The notes: generated by a model not told the origin, from the letters alone. A stretch of 64,000 nt of DNA from Verrucomicrobia bacterium UBA7008 (GCA_002449695.1 DJXI01000024.1:65956-129955), one strand, 5' to 3'; shown: positions 1 to 9,689, numbered from the stretch's first letter. Translations and numbers: made by a program.

Positions 1-562
1 TAGCAGACAGTTCGACATTCAGACCCGTTGCGGTAAACTTCGTAAATTTTTCCGTACCGGTATGAACATAATTGTTGGCGCTCGTCTTTTCATATGTCGC
101 CGTCGCATCAAGAGTAATGTTCGCGTCCGAAATATCCGTCCGCGCAATCAGCGTCCCGCCGTTCTGGACATTGAAGCTCGGCCACGTATGCGTACCCGAG
201 CAGAGGCCGGTATCAAATGTGCCACCATCGATCGTCACCGAGCCTTCATCACCATACCACCAGCTGGCAACGGTCTGCACCAGTTTCGCGCCATCTGAAA
301 TCGTGAGCGATTCCGTGCCATTGATACGCGGATCCTCTGCGTTGTATTTGACTACGACTCCCGCACCGGAAATCACGACCGCTTCGCCGGAGTTTTCGAC
401 GGACAAAGGAATTCGCGATGGTGCAGCATCAGTAGACGAAACCTTCCAGTTCGCCAAATCTTTCCATGACTCGCCATCACCTCCGCCCGTCCATGTGATG
501 GTGTCGGCCCACAGACTTGTGGTTGCGACGGCGACAAGCGCGGCGAGTAAGATTCTTTTCAT
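1..562 (-). CDS. Secreted beta-helix/autotransporter-type passenger protein, 3' end outside window
   Basis: Only about 187 N-terminal residues are in the window; the frame stays open to base 1. The start at 562 gives a typical signal peptide (MKRILLAALVAVATTSLWA, cleavage before DTITW). The mature end begins TWTGGGDGESWKDLANW, the W-x-G-G...W...NW pattern often seen at the start of autotransporter-like or PEP-CTERM-like beta-helix passengers. It is followed by short Gly/Thr/Asp strands such as GSVTIDGGTFDTG. An AGGAAG ribosome site lies about 8 nt before the ATG and a TGATATAAT promoter about 100 nt upstream. A surface or secreted structural role is likely; the ligand is unknown. No domain family can be fixed from this fragment. 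Confidence 0.75.
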   Translation of the reverse strand, partial: MKRILLAALVAVATTSLWADTITWTGGGDGESWKDLANWKVSSTDAAPSRIPLSVENSGEAVVISGAGVVVKYNAEDPRINGTESLTISDGAKLVQTVASWWYGDEGSVTIDGGTFDTGLCSGTHTWPSFNVQNGGTLIARTDISDANITLDATATYEKTSANNYVHTGTEKFTKFTATGLNVELSA

Positions 563-622
563 GTTGTTGCTTCCTTTCTCCTTTTCGGATAGTTGGTAGA
601 GAAACTGTTTGAAGGTGTTCTT

Positions 623-642
623 GATTGAGAGATTGAGAGATT
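623..642. repeat. Short-period tract in the leader of the beta-helix gene
   Basis: GATTGAGAGATTGAGAGATT is two and a half copies of an 8-bp unit in the 5' untranslated leader. It resembles the other short pyrimidine/purine tracts at 36921, 60961 and 62667. Confidence 0.7.
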
Positions 643-664
643 TTCCTTAGATCAAGTTTCCAAT

Positions 665-673
665 ATTATATCA
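665..673 (-). promoter_or_regulatory. Extended -10 promoter of the beta-helix gene
   Basis: Minus strand reads TGATATAAT, a TGn extended -10 box. It predicts a leader of about 95 nt before the start at 562. The rest of 563-865 has no gene: a 63-codon minus frame at 671-862 starts with TTG, has no ribosome site and resembles nothing. Confidence 0.7.
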
Positions 674-790
674 TTTCACCCAACTCAACACGGAGCCTTT
701 CGCGCACCTAAAACATGACCGTTTGCGCACCCCTTCTACCAAGCTCCCGCACCCCGCCAAGATCGACTTCCGATCAGAAATCTTCTTTCC

Positions 791-830
791 TGACCAACCT
801 TCGGCTCTTCTAACCAACCTTCGGCCCTTC
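791..830. repeat. Two-copy 20-bp tandem repeat
   Basis: TGACCAACCTTCGGCTCTTC is followed directly by TAACCAACCTTCGGCCCTTC, matching at 18 of 20 positions. It lies just downstream of the 322-residue gene that ends at 866. No function is apparent. Confidence 0.8.
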
Positions 831-865
831 AGCGATCGCCGATCCCCTGCTCTCGCCCCCAAAAC

Positions 866-1834
866 TCAACGCCCCACCAACCTCCAGCTTCGTTTATGAG
901 AATTCAATGCGGAAAATTCTTGTCTGATTTTCTCACGCTTCTTGTCGCGTCGCTTCTTCACCCGTTTCACCATCTGGTCGGCCATCCGGCCCGGCCGCGC
1001 GGTGCATCTTGGCGGATCGAGAAAAACGGTTTCGGGCGACAGTTGATAGTCGACATCGGCGAATAGCTGCGAAAACGTCCTGGACGGCGCACCGAGCAGC
1101 GCCGCCACCTTCTCGTCCAGCGGCTCCTCCAGCAGGCGCGACGTCGGCACGGGGTCGTGCGTCTGCGTCAGCTGCCGCAGGCGAGTCGCCAGCGCCTTGT
1201 AGCGCATGAGCGTCTTGTATTTCGGCGCGAGTTCGGGCAGGCACAGCCGCAGCCAGCCGCGAATGCCGCCGTTTCGTCCGACAACATTCCCGTATTCGTC
1301 GAATTTGAGGCAGCTGTCAACGTGGCAGGCGAGCGTATCGAGGAGACCGCCCAGGCGGATGGCATCTGCGCGCGAGTTCGTGCGGCGATCCCATGCCGCG
1401 CGGATTTCGTCCGCCGTGGGCATGGGCGCGTCCATTTCGCGTCGGGTCACTTTGCGCCGTTCAAGGGCGAGTTGGCGGCGTCGCGCGCGTTCCCGCTCGT
1501 AATAGACGGGACGGCGGAGACTGCGCAGATCGCGCATCAGTTCGCGCTTCATTCGGTCCCGCTCGACGGGATCGGTGATTTTGCGCACCGTGTCGCGCAG
1601 CGCCAGCCCGATATCCGTTGCGAGGCACACGCCCAGGACGATCGGGTTGAAGGTCGAGTCGAAGCACCAGCCTGCCTCCCGCCCGTCCGCGCCCTTCCTG
1701 CCGGTCCCCCGCGGATAATAGGTATGGATATCCAGATAGGTGCCGGAATAACTTTGCGCGTCACTCCGCGACCAGCCATACTGCGCGGCATACCAATAGG
1801 CCGAATGTTGATATGTTCTCGACTCTTTTTTCAT
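866..1834 (-). CDS. Basic hypothetical protein, 322 aa
   Basis: I do not recognise the family. The start at 1834 is chosen because AAGGAGGGTCAAGTC precedes the ATG; the frame extends upstream to 2059 but through repeat sequence. The protein has an aromatic N-terminus (YWYAAQYGW), a hydrophobic stretch near residues 60-80 (NPIVLGVCLATDIGLAL), an Arg-rich region near 105-130 and a very basic tail (KRVKKRRDKKREK). The basic tail and the repeated ribosome-site array in its leader would fit a nucleic-acid-binding protein that regulates itself; that is a guess. A 25-bp direct repeat lies inside the last codons (897-922) and again upstream (2015-2039), so the gene may be a duplicated or mobile unit. 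Confidence 0.7.
   Translation of the reverse strand: MKKESRTYQHSAYWYAAQYGWSRSDAQSYSGTYLDIHTYYPRGTGRKGADGREAGWCFDSTFNPIVLGVCLATDIGLALRDTVRKITDPVERDRMKRELMRDLRSLRRPVYYERERARRRQLALERRKVTRREMDAPMPTADEIRAAWDRRTNSRADAIRLGGLLDTLACHVDSCLKFDEYGNVVGRNGGIRGWLRLCLPELAPKYKTLMRYKALATRLRQLTQTHDPVPTSRLLEEPLDEKVAALLGAPSRTFSQLFADVDYQLSPETVFLDPPRCTARPGRMADQMVKRVKKRRDKKREKIRQEFSALNSHKRSWRLVGR
897..922. repeat. Direct repeat, copy 1 (inside the 3' end of the 322-aa gene)
   Basis: TGAGAATTCAATGCGGAAAATTCTTG. It matches 2015-2039 with one substitution and a one-base indel. Each copy contains the inverted pair AGAATT/AATTCT. Confidence 0.8.
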
Positions 1835-1963
1835 GACTTGACCCTCCTTTCGCCTTGAATTGACGTTCCCTTTGTCTTGAATGGACGTTTCATTCGCTGA
1901 ATTGGAGCTCCTTTCACGACGGATTGGATGCTCCTTTCGCCACGGATTGACGCACCTCTCGCC
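1832..1963 (-). repeat. Six-unit tandem array of Shine-Dalgarno-like sequence
   Basis: Read on the minus strand, units start at 1963, 1940, 1918, 1897, 1876 and 1853, a period of 21-23 bp. The consensus is GCGAAAGGAGCGTCAATTCA. The last unit (GGCGAAAGGAGGGTCAAGTC) is the actual ribosome site of the 322-aa gene. Upstream units keep the AAAGGAG or a degraded form and the following GTCAATTCA, but lack an ATG. Confidence 0.8.
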
Positions 1964-2000
1964 GAGACAAGCGGCACCCCTTCTACCCGCGGACAAGAAC

Positions 2001-2009
2001 AGTATATCA
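2001..2009 (-). promoter_or_regulatory. Extended -10 promoter of the 322-aa gene
   Basis: Minus strand TGATATACT. The direct repeat at 2015-2039 sits just upstream, where a -35 or operator would be, so the repeat may be a regulator site. The predicted leader of about 160 nt carries the six-unit ribosome-site array. Confidence 0.65.
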
Positions 2010-2014
2010 TAAAA

Positions 2015-2039
2015 TGAGAATTCTATGCGGAAATTCTTA
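2015..2039. repeat. Direct repeat, copy 2 (upstream of the 322-aa gene)
   Basis: TGAGAATTCTATGCGGAAATTCTTA, the partner of 897-922. It overlaps the expected -35 region of the promoter at 2001-2009. Confidence 0.8.
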
Positions 2040-2255
2040 AAAGCATTTCTAACACCCATTTCTGGTGTTTCTTGTCAGTATTGATACTTTCCTGTCGTTG
2101 ATCTCGTCGCGGCAAAAGCCATGTGCCGAATTCGCAACATACTGCATCCGCCGTGGACCGAATCAGGCAATGCCGAATCCGGCGCGCGTCAAAATCGCCG
2201 CGCGCCTATCGAGCCCCACGCACGCTTCATCAGCCGCGCACAGAATTCATCGTAT

Positions 2256-2300
2256 GCTGAATCCGCCACTGCTGAATCCGCCACTGCCGAACCAGCCGCG
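2256..2300. repeat. 15-bp tandem repeat in gene-free stretch 2040-2319
   Basis: GCTGAATCCGCCACT occurs twice exactly (2256-2270, 2271-2285), followed by a diverged third copy. Further GAATCCG/GAATCAG variants are scattered from about 2145 to 2330. Open frames crossing this stretch are repeat-driven and not convincing genes. Confidence 0.7.
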
Positions 2301-2319
2301 AACCGAATCCGCCGCGCGC

Positions 2320-4119
2320 CTAGTCCGCCGTGTAGATGATCTCGTCAAGGTAAAAAACGACCGGATCGCCCGAGGACGCCAGCGAAAAGCCGAAGCCCGT
2401 CTTGATCTGCGAAAGATCCTTGCCGTCGAGCGGAATGCGGTAGCGCGTCCACTCCTTCTTCAGCGTCACCGCCAGTTTCGCCTCGGCGCTGTCGCCGTGC
2501 GGCTTGTCCTTCAGCCCGCCCACGAAGAAATCGACCTTTTCGCCGCCCCTCTCGCCGCGCGCCCGGAAGACAAGCGTCGTCGCCTGCGCCAGGTTGCGCC
2601 CGCCCGGCTTCTCGCCCCAGTCGTTCGCCGGATCCTGCCAGAAGATGCCCGCCCAGCCGATGTGGTCGGTGTATTCAACGCGCAGACACGTCTCGCCCGC
2701 GAACGGCCGGTCGGCGCACCGCTCGTCCACCTTCAGCGCGCGCGTGTTGCCCATGTAGCCCGACGGCACCCACGGGCCGCGCGCCGCGCCCGCATCCGCG
2801 TCCGACAGCACGGCGACCGGCATCGGCACCGGCTTGCGTGCGCGCCGGGGCGTCGCGCCCTCGCCCTTCAGCGGCACGTTCGCGCACGCCGCATGGCCCT
2901 TGCCGTCGAACACGTAGCAGTACAGCCGGTAGACGCCGCCGCCCGGCAGCCGGAACGTCACGTTCGCCGTCCCCTGCCCCTCGAGGATCGCCCCGTCCCA
3001 GCCTTCGGGCATCGCGAGCCCCGTGCCGATCGTGTCGTAGTCGCCCGTGTCGCTGAGCAGCACCCACGAGTAGGTCAGCGCGTCGCCGTCGGGATCGTGC
3101 GCGCGGCATTCCGCCCGCCCCGTCAGGCCGCCCGCGACGTCCAGCGGCTCCAGCACCGGGCAGCGGTTGCGCACCTTGACCCGGCCCCACGCCTCCTGCA
3201 CCGCCTGCGCGCTCGCCAGCACCGACAGGTCCGGCAGCAGCATCCCGTGCCACGTCGGCGTCGCCTCCACCTTCCAGCCCCACGTGAACGCATACGAGCC
3301 GAGGCACATCTTTCCCTTCTCGGCGGCGATGCCCCGCGCGTAGCTGTCGGCGAAGAACGCGCCCTTCTCCGTCGACGTCTGCTCCAGCGGAATGCCGTTC
3401 GCGTCCTTCGGCCCCTCCCAGCTGCCGCGCGCGCCGAACTCGGTGACGAGATACGGCCGCGTCATCCCCGCCGCGCGCCACCGCGCGCCCAGCGTCGGGC
3501 AGCCGCCGTAGCTGTTGATGCCGAGGAAGTCCAGATGGGGCGCCAGCGTCTTGAACTCCGCCAGCGTCTCGTCGGGGATCTCCGCCACGACGGTGCAGAC
3601 GGGATGGTGCGGATCGAGCGCCTTCACCTTCTCCGCCAGCCGGTCGATGAACGCCCACATCTCCTTGCGGTGCGGATTGTTCATCTCCATCTCGTTGCCG
3701 AGCGCCCAGCACAGGAGCGCCGGGTCGTCCCTGAACTTCGCGACCGCCGCCGTCACCTCCGCCTCGGTCCGCGCGAGCGCCGCCGCGTCGGTGTAGTCGA
3801 AGCCGTGCTCGGCGTGCCCCAGCCAAAAGCCCGCCATCACCGTGAGGCCGTATTTCCGCGCCTCGGCGAAGTCCGCGTCCAGGCGGTCCGCGCCCCACGT
3901 CCGGAACGAGTTGCCGCCCATCTTCGCCAGCAGCTTTTTCGACGCGCCGCCGCCCGCGCCGCAGACGAAATAGGGCTGGCCGTTGCGCACCAGCCGCCAC
4001 GCGCCCGGCCGGCCGTCGACCGTCACGACCGAAGGCGCGGCCGCGACCGCGCCCGGCGCCACGCAGGCGGCGCACGTCAGAACCGAAAGGAGACGGACAA
4101 AAAGGGAATGTGTGTTCAT
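2320..4119 (-). CDS. Secreted clan GH-A glycoside hydrolase (GH2-like TIM barrel) with C-terminal carbohydrate-binding-like domain
   Basis: The protein has 599 residues with a signal peptide (MNTHSLFVRLLSVLTCAACV...VAAAP). The TIM barrel (about 35-320) carries the acid/base motif CWALGNEM near residue 140 and the nucleophile motif VTEFGARG near 222, so both clan GH-A glutamates are present. A middle beta domain (PDGDALTYSWVLL) is followed by a C-terminal beta-sandwich ending in FYLDEIIY, which looks like a CBM-type or CIA30-like module. The exact substrate is not readable. The start at 4119 is chosen because the signal peptide begins there and the -10 box ends 8 nt before it, so the mRNA is probably leaderless. 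It is divergent from the XylR-like regulator at 4230, which is a natural candidate controller. Confidence 0.8.
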   Translation of the reverse strand: MNTHSLFVRLLSVLTCAACVAPGAVAAAPSVVTVDGRPGAWRLVRNGQPYFVCGAGGGASKKLLAKMGGNSFRTWGADRLDADFAEARKYGLTVMAGFWLGHAEHGFDYTDAAALARTEAEVTAAVAKFRDDPALLCWALGNEMEMNNPHRKEMWAFIDRLAEKVKALDPHHPVCTVVAEIPDETLAEFKTLAPHLDFLGINSYGGCPTLGARWRAAGMTRPYLVTEFGARGSWEGPKDANGIPLEQTSTEKGAFFADSYARGIAAEKGKMCLGSYAFTWGWKVEATPTWHGMLLPDLSVLASAQAVQEAWGRVKVRNRCPVLEPLDVAGGLTGRAECRAHDPDGDALTYSWVLLSDTGDYDTIGTGLAMPEGWDGAILEGQGTANVTFRLPGGGVYRLYCYVFDGKGHAACANVPLKGEGATPRRARKPVPMPVAVLSDADAGAARGPWVPSGYMGNTRALKVDERCADRPFAGETCLRVEYTDHIGWAGIFWQDPANDWGEKPGGRNLAQATTLVFRARGERGGEKVDFFVGGLKDKPHGDSAEAKLAVTLKKEWTRYRIPLDGKDLSQIKTGFGFSLASSGDPVVFYLDEIIYTAD

Positions 4120-4127
4120 CAACGAAT

Positions 4128-4169
4128 AGTCTATCATATTTTCGCGTCGGCGACCTACCCGATCGCGCG
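4128..4169 (-). promoter_or_regulatory. Glycosidase-type promoter: -10 box plus 14-bp palindrome site 1
   Basis: The -10 box is TAGACT (4128-4133) in an extended TGA context. The 14-mer TACCCGATCGCGCG lies at 4156-4169 on the plus strand, 22 bp upstream of the -10. It is one of six related sites, consensus TACCCGATCGGGTA. Confidence 0.65.
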
Positions 4170-4191
4170 CCAAAAAGATGACCTTTTGCGC

Positions 4192-4221
4192 TTGACCGCG
4201 CGGACGCAAATAGAGTAAAAT
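4192..4221 (+). promoter_or_regulatory. Sigma-70-type promoter of the XylR-like regulator
   Basis: TTGACC (4192-4197), an 18-bp spacer, then TAAAAT (4216-4221). The ATG at 4230 follows after 8 nt, so the transcript should be leaderless. A loose CAAAA/TTTTG inverted pair at about 4171-4188 lies between the divergent promoters and could be an operator. Confidence 0.65.
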
Positions 4222-4229
4222 ACCGAGCG

Positions 4230-5387
4230 ATGGATACCGTTCTTTTCATCACCGACCTCCATACCGGCTCGCACGTCGTCACGCTGGCGGGCGTCTACGC
4301 GCGCGCCGCCGCGCACAACTGGCGGGTGATCGAGATCGAACGCGACCGCACGACGCGCCCACTCCGGGAATTCGTCGCCACCTGGCGTCCCGTCGGCTGC
4401 ATCATGGAATGCGGCAAGCTGACCGAGCCCGTCGACACGCGCCGCTTCAACATCCCCATCGTCTACATCGACCCCGACCCCGTCACGCTGCGCCGACCCT
4501 GCCACGCCGTCACGAACGACGCGGCGGCCCTCGCCCGCCGCGCCGCGGCCGAGCTCGCCGCGCTCCGGCCCGCCGCCTACGCCTACGTCGGGTGGTGCAG
4601 TCCCACCAGCTGGAGCATCGACCGCGGCACGGCCTTCCGGCACGAGATCGCCGCGCGCCACGGCGCGTGCGCGCTCTACGACACGCCCTGGCAGGACACC
4701 TTCGCCGTCCAGAAGCGGCTCGCCCGCTGGCTCGCGGCGCAACCCCGGCCGCTCGGCGTCTTCGCCGCCAACGACTACGCCGCCGAACAGGTCGCGGGCG
4801 CCTGCACGCTCGCCGGGCTCGAATCGCCGCGCGACGTCGCCATCGTCGGCGTGGACAACGACGAACTGCTCTGTGAAAACTCCTTTCCGACGCTGACGTC
4901 CATCCAGCCGGACTTCAAGGCGGCCGGCTGCCTCGCCGCCGACCTGCTGGCAGACCTCATCCGGGATCCGCAGCTGCCGCCCCGGCGGCTGCCATTCGGT
5001 CCGCTCGGCCTCTACCGCCGCCAGTCCACGCGCATCGTCAACTCAAACGACACGCGCATCATCCGGGCGGTCGAACGCATCCGCCGCGACGCCTGCTCGG
5101 GCCTCACGGCTGCCGACGTCCTCGCCGAGATCGGCCTGTCGCGCCGCCTCGCGGAAAAGCGCTTCCGCGCGGCGACCGGCCGGACCATCCTCGGCGAAAT
5201 CCAGGAAGTGCGCTTCGCCCGGGTCCTGCAGCTGCTCCGCGAAACCGATCTGCCGATCGGTCAGCTCGCCGGCCTGTGCGGCTGGGAATCCGACAGCTAC
5301 CTCAAGCGCTTCTTCAAGAAGCGCACCGGCCTGACGCCGCGCGCCTGGCGGGCGCAGCAGACGGCCGCGCCCGGCGGCCGCCGCTAG
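4230..5387 (+). CDS. XylR-like AraC-family transcriptional regulator
   Basis: The protein has 385 residues. The N-terminal part, to about 265, is a periplasmic-binding-protein/LacI-like sensor (MDTVLFITDLHTGSHV, LGVFAANDYAAEQV, DVAIVGVDNDELLCENSFP, LTSIQPDF). The C-terminal 100 residues form an AraC helix-turn-helix pair (SGLTAADVLAEIGLSRRLAEKRF and IGQLAGLCGWESDSYLKRFFKKRTGLTPRAWR). This is the domain order of XylR-type AraC regulators, which sense a sugar directly in the cytoplasm. It is transcribed away from the secreted glycosidase at 2320-4119 and ends 3 bp from the convergent glycosidase at 5391. It is the only transcription factor in the window next to the palindrome-bearing promoters, so it may control them, though XylR family members usually bind direct repeats. 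Confidence 0.9.
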   Translation: MDTVLFITDLHTGSHVVTLAGVYARAAAHNWRVIEIERDRTTRPLREFVATWRPVGCIMECGKLTEPVDTRRFNIPIVYIDPDPVTLRRPCHAVTNDAAALARRAAAELAALRPAAYAYVGWCSPTSWSIDRGTAFRHEIAARHGACALYDTPWQDTFAVQKRLARWLAAQPRPLGVFAANDYAAEQVAGACTLAGLESPRDVAIVGVDNDELLCENSFPTLTSIQPDFKAAGCLAADLLADLIRDPQLPPRRLPFGPLGLYRRQSTRIVNSNDTRIIRAVERIRRDACSGLTAADVLAEIGLSRRLAEKRFRAATGRTILGEIQEVRFARVLQLLRETDLPIGQLAGLCGWESDSYLKRFFKKRTGLTPRAWRAQQTAAPGGRR

Positions 5388-5390
5388 GCG

Positions 5391-7274
5391 TCACCGCGCG
5401 GGCCGGTCCGCCGCCGCCCGCTCCGGGCCGAGGATGCGCTCGACGCATTCGAGCGCGTTGGAATGGATGTCGCGCATGAGCGGCACGGGACTGCCGAGCT
5501 CCTCCGACAGCGGATACGGGTTGTGGCGCAGGAAGTCGAAGTCCGCCTCGATCTCGCGCATGAGCCGCGCGTCGCTCACGCCCATGTCCTTCAGGAAGCG
5601 GAGCCGCCGGAAGCGCCACATCGCCCCGTCCACCGCGCGGTACGTCTTCAGATGCGCGATCAGAAGGTCCATCCGCCGCGCCAGTTCCGCCGTCGGCCCT
5701 TCCGCGGCCGCCGGGCGCGCCGCCTCGAGCGCCGCGATCGCCGCGTTCTTCTCGTCGACGACGGCCTGGATGTTCGCCTCCGTCGGCATCAGCGCCGCGC
5801 GGCCCTCGGGCAGATACTGGCGGTTCGTGTAGCGGAAGAGGTCTTCGCGCCGCTGCACCGTCTTCGCCGCCTTCGATTCCGTCGGCGCGCCGAGCCCGAG
5901 CGGCGAGAACGCGACGACCGCCGCGCGTTCGCACGCCTGCAGGGCTGCCACCGCCGCCGGCGCGTCCGCGCCGTAGCGCGGCTCGGCCCATTCGCGCCAG
6001 ATCGCCGCCACGTCGTCGTCCGGATCCCACGCGAGCTGCCGCCACGCATGGATGTTGATGGAATTGACGTCGTCGTCCAGCGCCTCGTAGTCGCCGCGCT
6101 TGTAGCCGCCCGCGTAGAGGCACACGCCGTTGTCGCGCCCGACGAGCGCGGCCGCCTTTTTCATCGTCCGGGCCGTGTGTTCGACGTTGGAATACGGCAG
6201 GTAGTTGAGCCCCACCGTCTGCCCCGTGATCTGCCACTCGGCGAGCTCCGTGCGGCCCGCCGCCGCGGCCGCGCCGAGCAGGTTCGAGAACGGCGGATCT
6301 GGCTGGCAGTCGGCGTTGTAGACCTTCGTGACGAAGACCGTCGCGCGGTCGCTCGCCTCGAACGCGCGCGCCCACGTCGCGAGCGCATCCTCGCGGCCCG
6401 CGTAGCCGGGCGCATGCACCCACTCGTCGCCGAGGAAATGCGGCGCGCCGCTCGCCCACGTGCGCACGATGAGCCGCTTGCCGATCGCCTTGAGCGCCTG
6501 TTCAAAGCAGTTGACGAGGACCACGTTGCGCGCGCCGAAGCTGTCCCGCCCGCCCGTGCGGCACTTCTCGCAGCAGCAGTTGAGGCCGTAGTCGTCCCAG
6601 AACGTCACCACCACGCCGTCGAAATCGCCCGACTCGGCGAGCTCGGTGATCGTCTGCGCGAAAAACGCCCACGTCGCCGGCGACGACGGGCACAGGACGC
6701 CCTTCTCCCAGCTGCGGCCCGGATCGACGCCCTTCGCCTCGGGATGCGCGGCGATGAACGCGGCGAACCGGCCGCGGTTCCACTTCGACGCGTCGCAGCC
6801 GTAGAGGAACGCATACACGTCCACGTCGGCGTCGCGGCACGCCTGCACCAGCCGCCCCGCCGCATTGCGCGCCAGGTGCACGCTGTTCGCGCCCGTCGCC
6901 GCCACCCAGTCCGCGACCGAATGGCCCTTGCCCGTGAAGTTCAGCAGGCGCCGGCGGAAATGCGGCACGCGGCGGACCGGCGCGTCGCCCGCGCCCAGCC
7001 AGCGCTGCGGCTCGTACGCGGCGTAGAGGAGCGCGCGCGGCCGCGCGCCCGCGACGACGAGCGTCCCGTCCGGCGCGCGCCGCACCTCGTAGCCGTCGGC
7101 GAGCGTGGACGCGAGAGCGGGCGCGACCTCCAGCCGCACGGCCGCGTCGCCTGTCTTGCCCTCGAGCAGCTGCACCGCGCGCGCGGCCGCCGGATGATCC
7201 ACCGCCGTCGTCACCGCCGCGCCGAGCGCGCACGGCAGCAGGCACAGCGTCCCCAAAAGAATCTTCGCATTCAT
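5391..7274 (-). CDS. Secreted glycoside hydrolase related to alpha-glucuronidase/GH67-GH20-type N-domain proteins
   Basis: The protein has 627 residues with a signal peptide (MNAKILLGTLCLLPCALGAA). The first 100 residues look like the small alpha/beta N-domain found before GH67, GH20 and GH84 barrels (YEVRRAPDGTLVVAGARPRALLYAAYEPQRWLG). The following barrel has FDGVVVTFWDDYGLNCCCEKC near residues 222-242, reminiscent of DUF4838/alpha-glucuronidase-like proteins. The C-terminal 150 residues are helical. An acidic-sugar glycosidase is the best guess; the family assignment is tentative. Its start is set by the signal peptide and by the -10 box ending 6 nt upstream (leaderless). It carries palindrome site 2. 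Confidence 0.65.
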   Translation of the reverse strand: MNAKILLGTLCLLPCALGAAVTTAVDHPAAARAVQLLEGKTGDAAVRLEVAPALASTLADGYEVRRAPDGTLVVAGARPRALLYAAYEPQRWLGAGDAPVRRVPHFRRRLLNFTGKGHSVADWVAATGANSVHLARNAAGRLVQACRDADVDVYAFLYGCDASKWNRGRFAAFIAAHPEAKGVDPGRSWEKGVLCPSSPATWAFFAQTITELAESGDFDGVVVTFWDDYGLNCCCEKCRTGGRDSFGARNVVLVNCFEQALKAIGKRLIVRTWASGAPHFLGDEWVHAPGYAGREDALATWARAFEASDRATVFVTKVYNADCQPDPPFSNLLGAAAAAGRTELAEWQITGQTVGLNYLPYSNVEHTARTMKKAAALVGRDNGVCLYAGGYKRGDYEALDDDVNSINIHAWRQLAWDPDDDVAAIWREWAEPRYGADAPAAVAALQACERAAVVAFSPLGLGAPTESKAAKTVQRREDLFRYTNRQYLPEGRAALMPTEANIQAVVDEKNAAIAALEAARPAAAEGPTAELARRMDLLIAHLKTYRAVDGAMWRFRRLRFLKDMGVSDARLMREIEADFDFLRHNPYPLSEELGSPVPLMRDIHSNALECVERILGPERAAADRPAR

Positions 7275-7280
7275 GACGAT

Positions 7281-7323
7281 AGTTTATCAAAAGCGAGCCG
7301 GCGGCGTCCTACCCGATCGGGGA
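7281..7323 (-). promoter_or_regulatory. Glycosidase-type promoter: -10 box plus palindrome site 2
   Basis: The -10 box is TAAACT (7281-7286) within TGATAAACT. The 14-mer TACCCGATCGGGGA lies at 7310-7323, separated by 23 bp. The 11-mer CTACCCGATCG is identical to that in site 1. Confidence 0.7.
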
Positions 7324-7337
7324 GGGGCGGCGCGCGG

Positions 7338-8894
<1,557 letters not shown>

Positions 8895-8912
8895 TGTTCA
8901 CGTCCTTTCAGA

Positions 8913-9689
8913 TCAGTAGCTCAGGCGCGTCGGCACGCCCGCGGCGTGCATCACCCGCTTGATGTCGGCGATCGTGTATTCGCCCGTGTGGATCATGCCC
9001 GCGACGATGGCCGCGTCGGCCGCCGCCTCCTGGAAGACGGTGACGAGATGTTCGGGCCTTCCCGCGCCGCCCGACGCCACGACCGGCACGCCGACCGCCT
9101 CGGCGATGAGCCGCGTCAGCTCCAACGCGAAGCCGGCGCGCGTGCCGTCCGCGTCGACGGAATTGACGACGATCTCGCCCGCGCCCAGGTCCGCCGCGCG
9201 CCGCGCCCAGTCGACCGCGTCCATGCCGGTGAACTCGCGGAAGCCGCGCGTCGTGATCTCGTAGCCCGACGGGCACGCGGGGTTGTCGCTCTTGACGGGA
9301 TCCATGCCGAGGACGATGCACTGGCGGCCGAACGCGCGCGCGCCCTCGGCGATGATCGACGGATTCTTCACGGCGAGCGAATTGACGCTCACCTTCTCCG
9401 CGCCCGCGAGGATGACGCGCTCCATGTCCGCGACCGTCGAGATGCCGCCGCCGACCGCGAACGGGATGCGGATCGCGCGCGCGACCGCCGCGACCATGCC
9501 GATGTCGATCGGCCGCCGCTCCGCCGACGCGGTGATGTCGTAGAAGACGAGCTCGTCCGCGCCGCCGTCGGAATAGCGGACGGCCATCTCCACGGGGTCG
9601 CCGAGATCGATGTTGTTCTTGAACTTCACACCCTTGGTGACGCGCCCCTGCCGCACGTCCAGGCACGGTATCACGCGCTTGGTCAGCAT
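8913..9689 (-). CDS. hisF: Imidazole glycerol phosphate synthase cyclase subunit
   Basis: The protein has 258 residues in a (beta/alpha)8 barrel. It begins MLTKRVIPCLDVRQGRVTKGV with the catalytic Asp of CLDV; the second catalytic Asp is in NSVDADGT. It forms IGP and AICAR from PRFAR with ammonia supplied by HisH. The hisH gene is nearby (11250-11825) but separated by an unrelated TonB-like gene. It is followed 18 bp later by guaA, another glutamine-amidotransferase enzyme of purine metabolism. A GGGAGATC ribosome site precedes the ATG. Confidence 0.97.
   Translation of the reverse strand: MLTKRVIPCLDVRQGRVTKGVKFKNNIDLGDPVEMAVRYSDGGADELVFYDITASAERRPIDIGMVAAVARAIRIPFAVGGGISTVADMERVILAGAEKVSVNSLAVKNPSIIAEGARAFGRQCIVLGMDPVKSDNPACPSGYEITTRGFREFTGMDAVDWARRAADLGAGEIVVNSVDADGTRAGFALELTRLIAEAVGVPVVASGGAGRPEHLVTVFQEAAADAAIVAGMIHTGEYTIADIKRVMHAAGVPTRLSY

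Noticed and set aside
671-862. 63-codon minus frame between the beta-helix gene and the 322-aa gene
   Set aside because: TTG start, no ribosome site, ends at the promoter of the next gene and contains the 20-bp tandem repeat.
1835-2059. N-terminal extension of the 322-aa protein to 2059
   Set aside because: It would translate the promoter, the direct repeat and the ribosome-site array. A strong ribosome site lies before the ATG at 1834.
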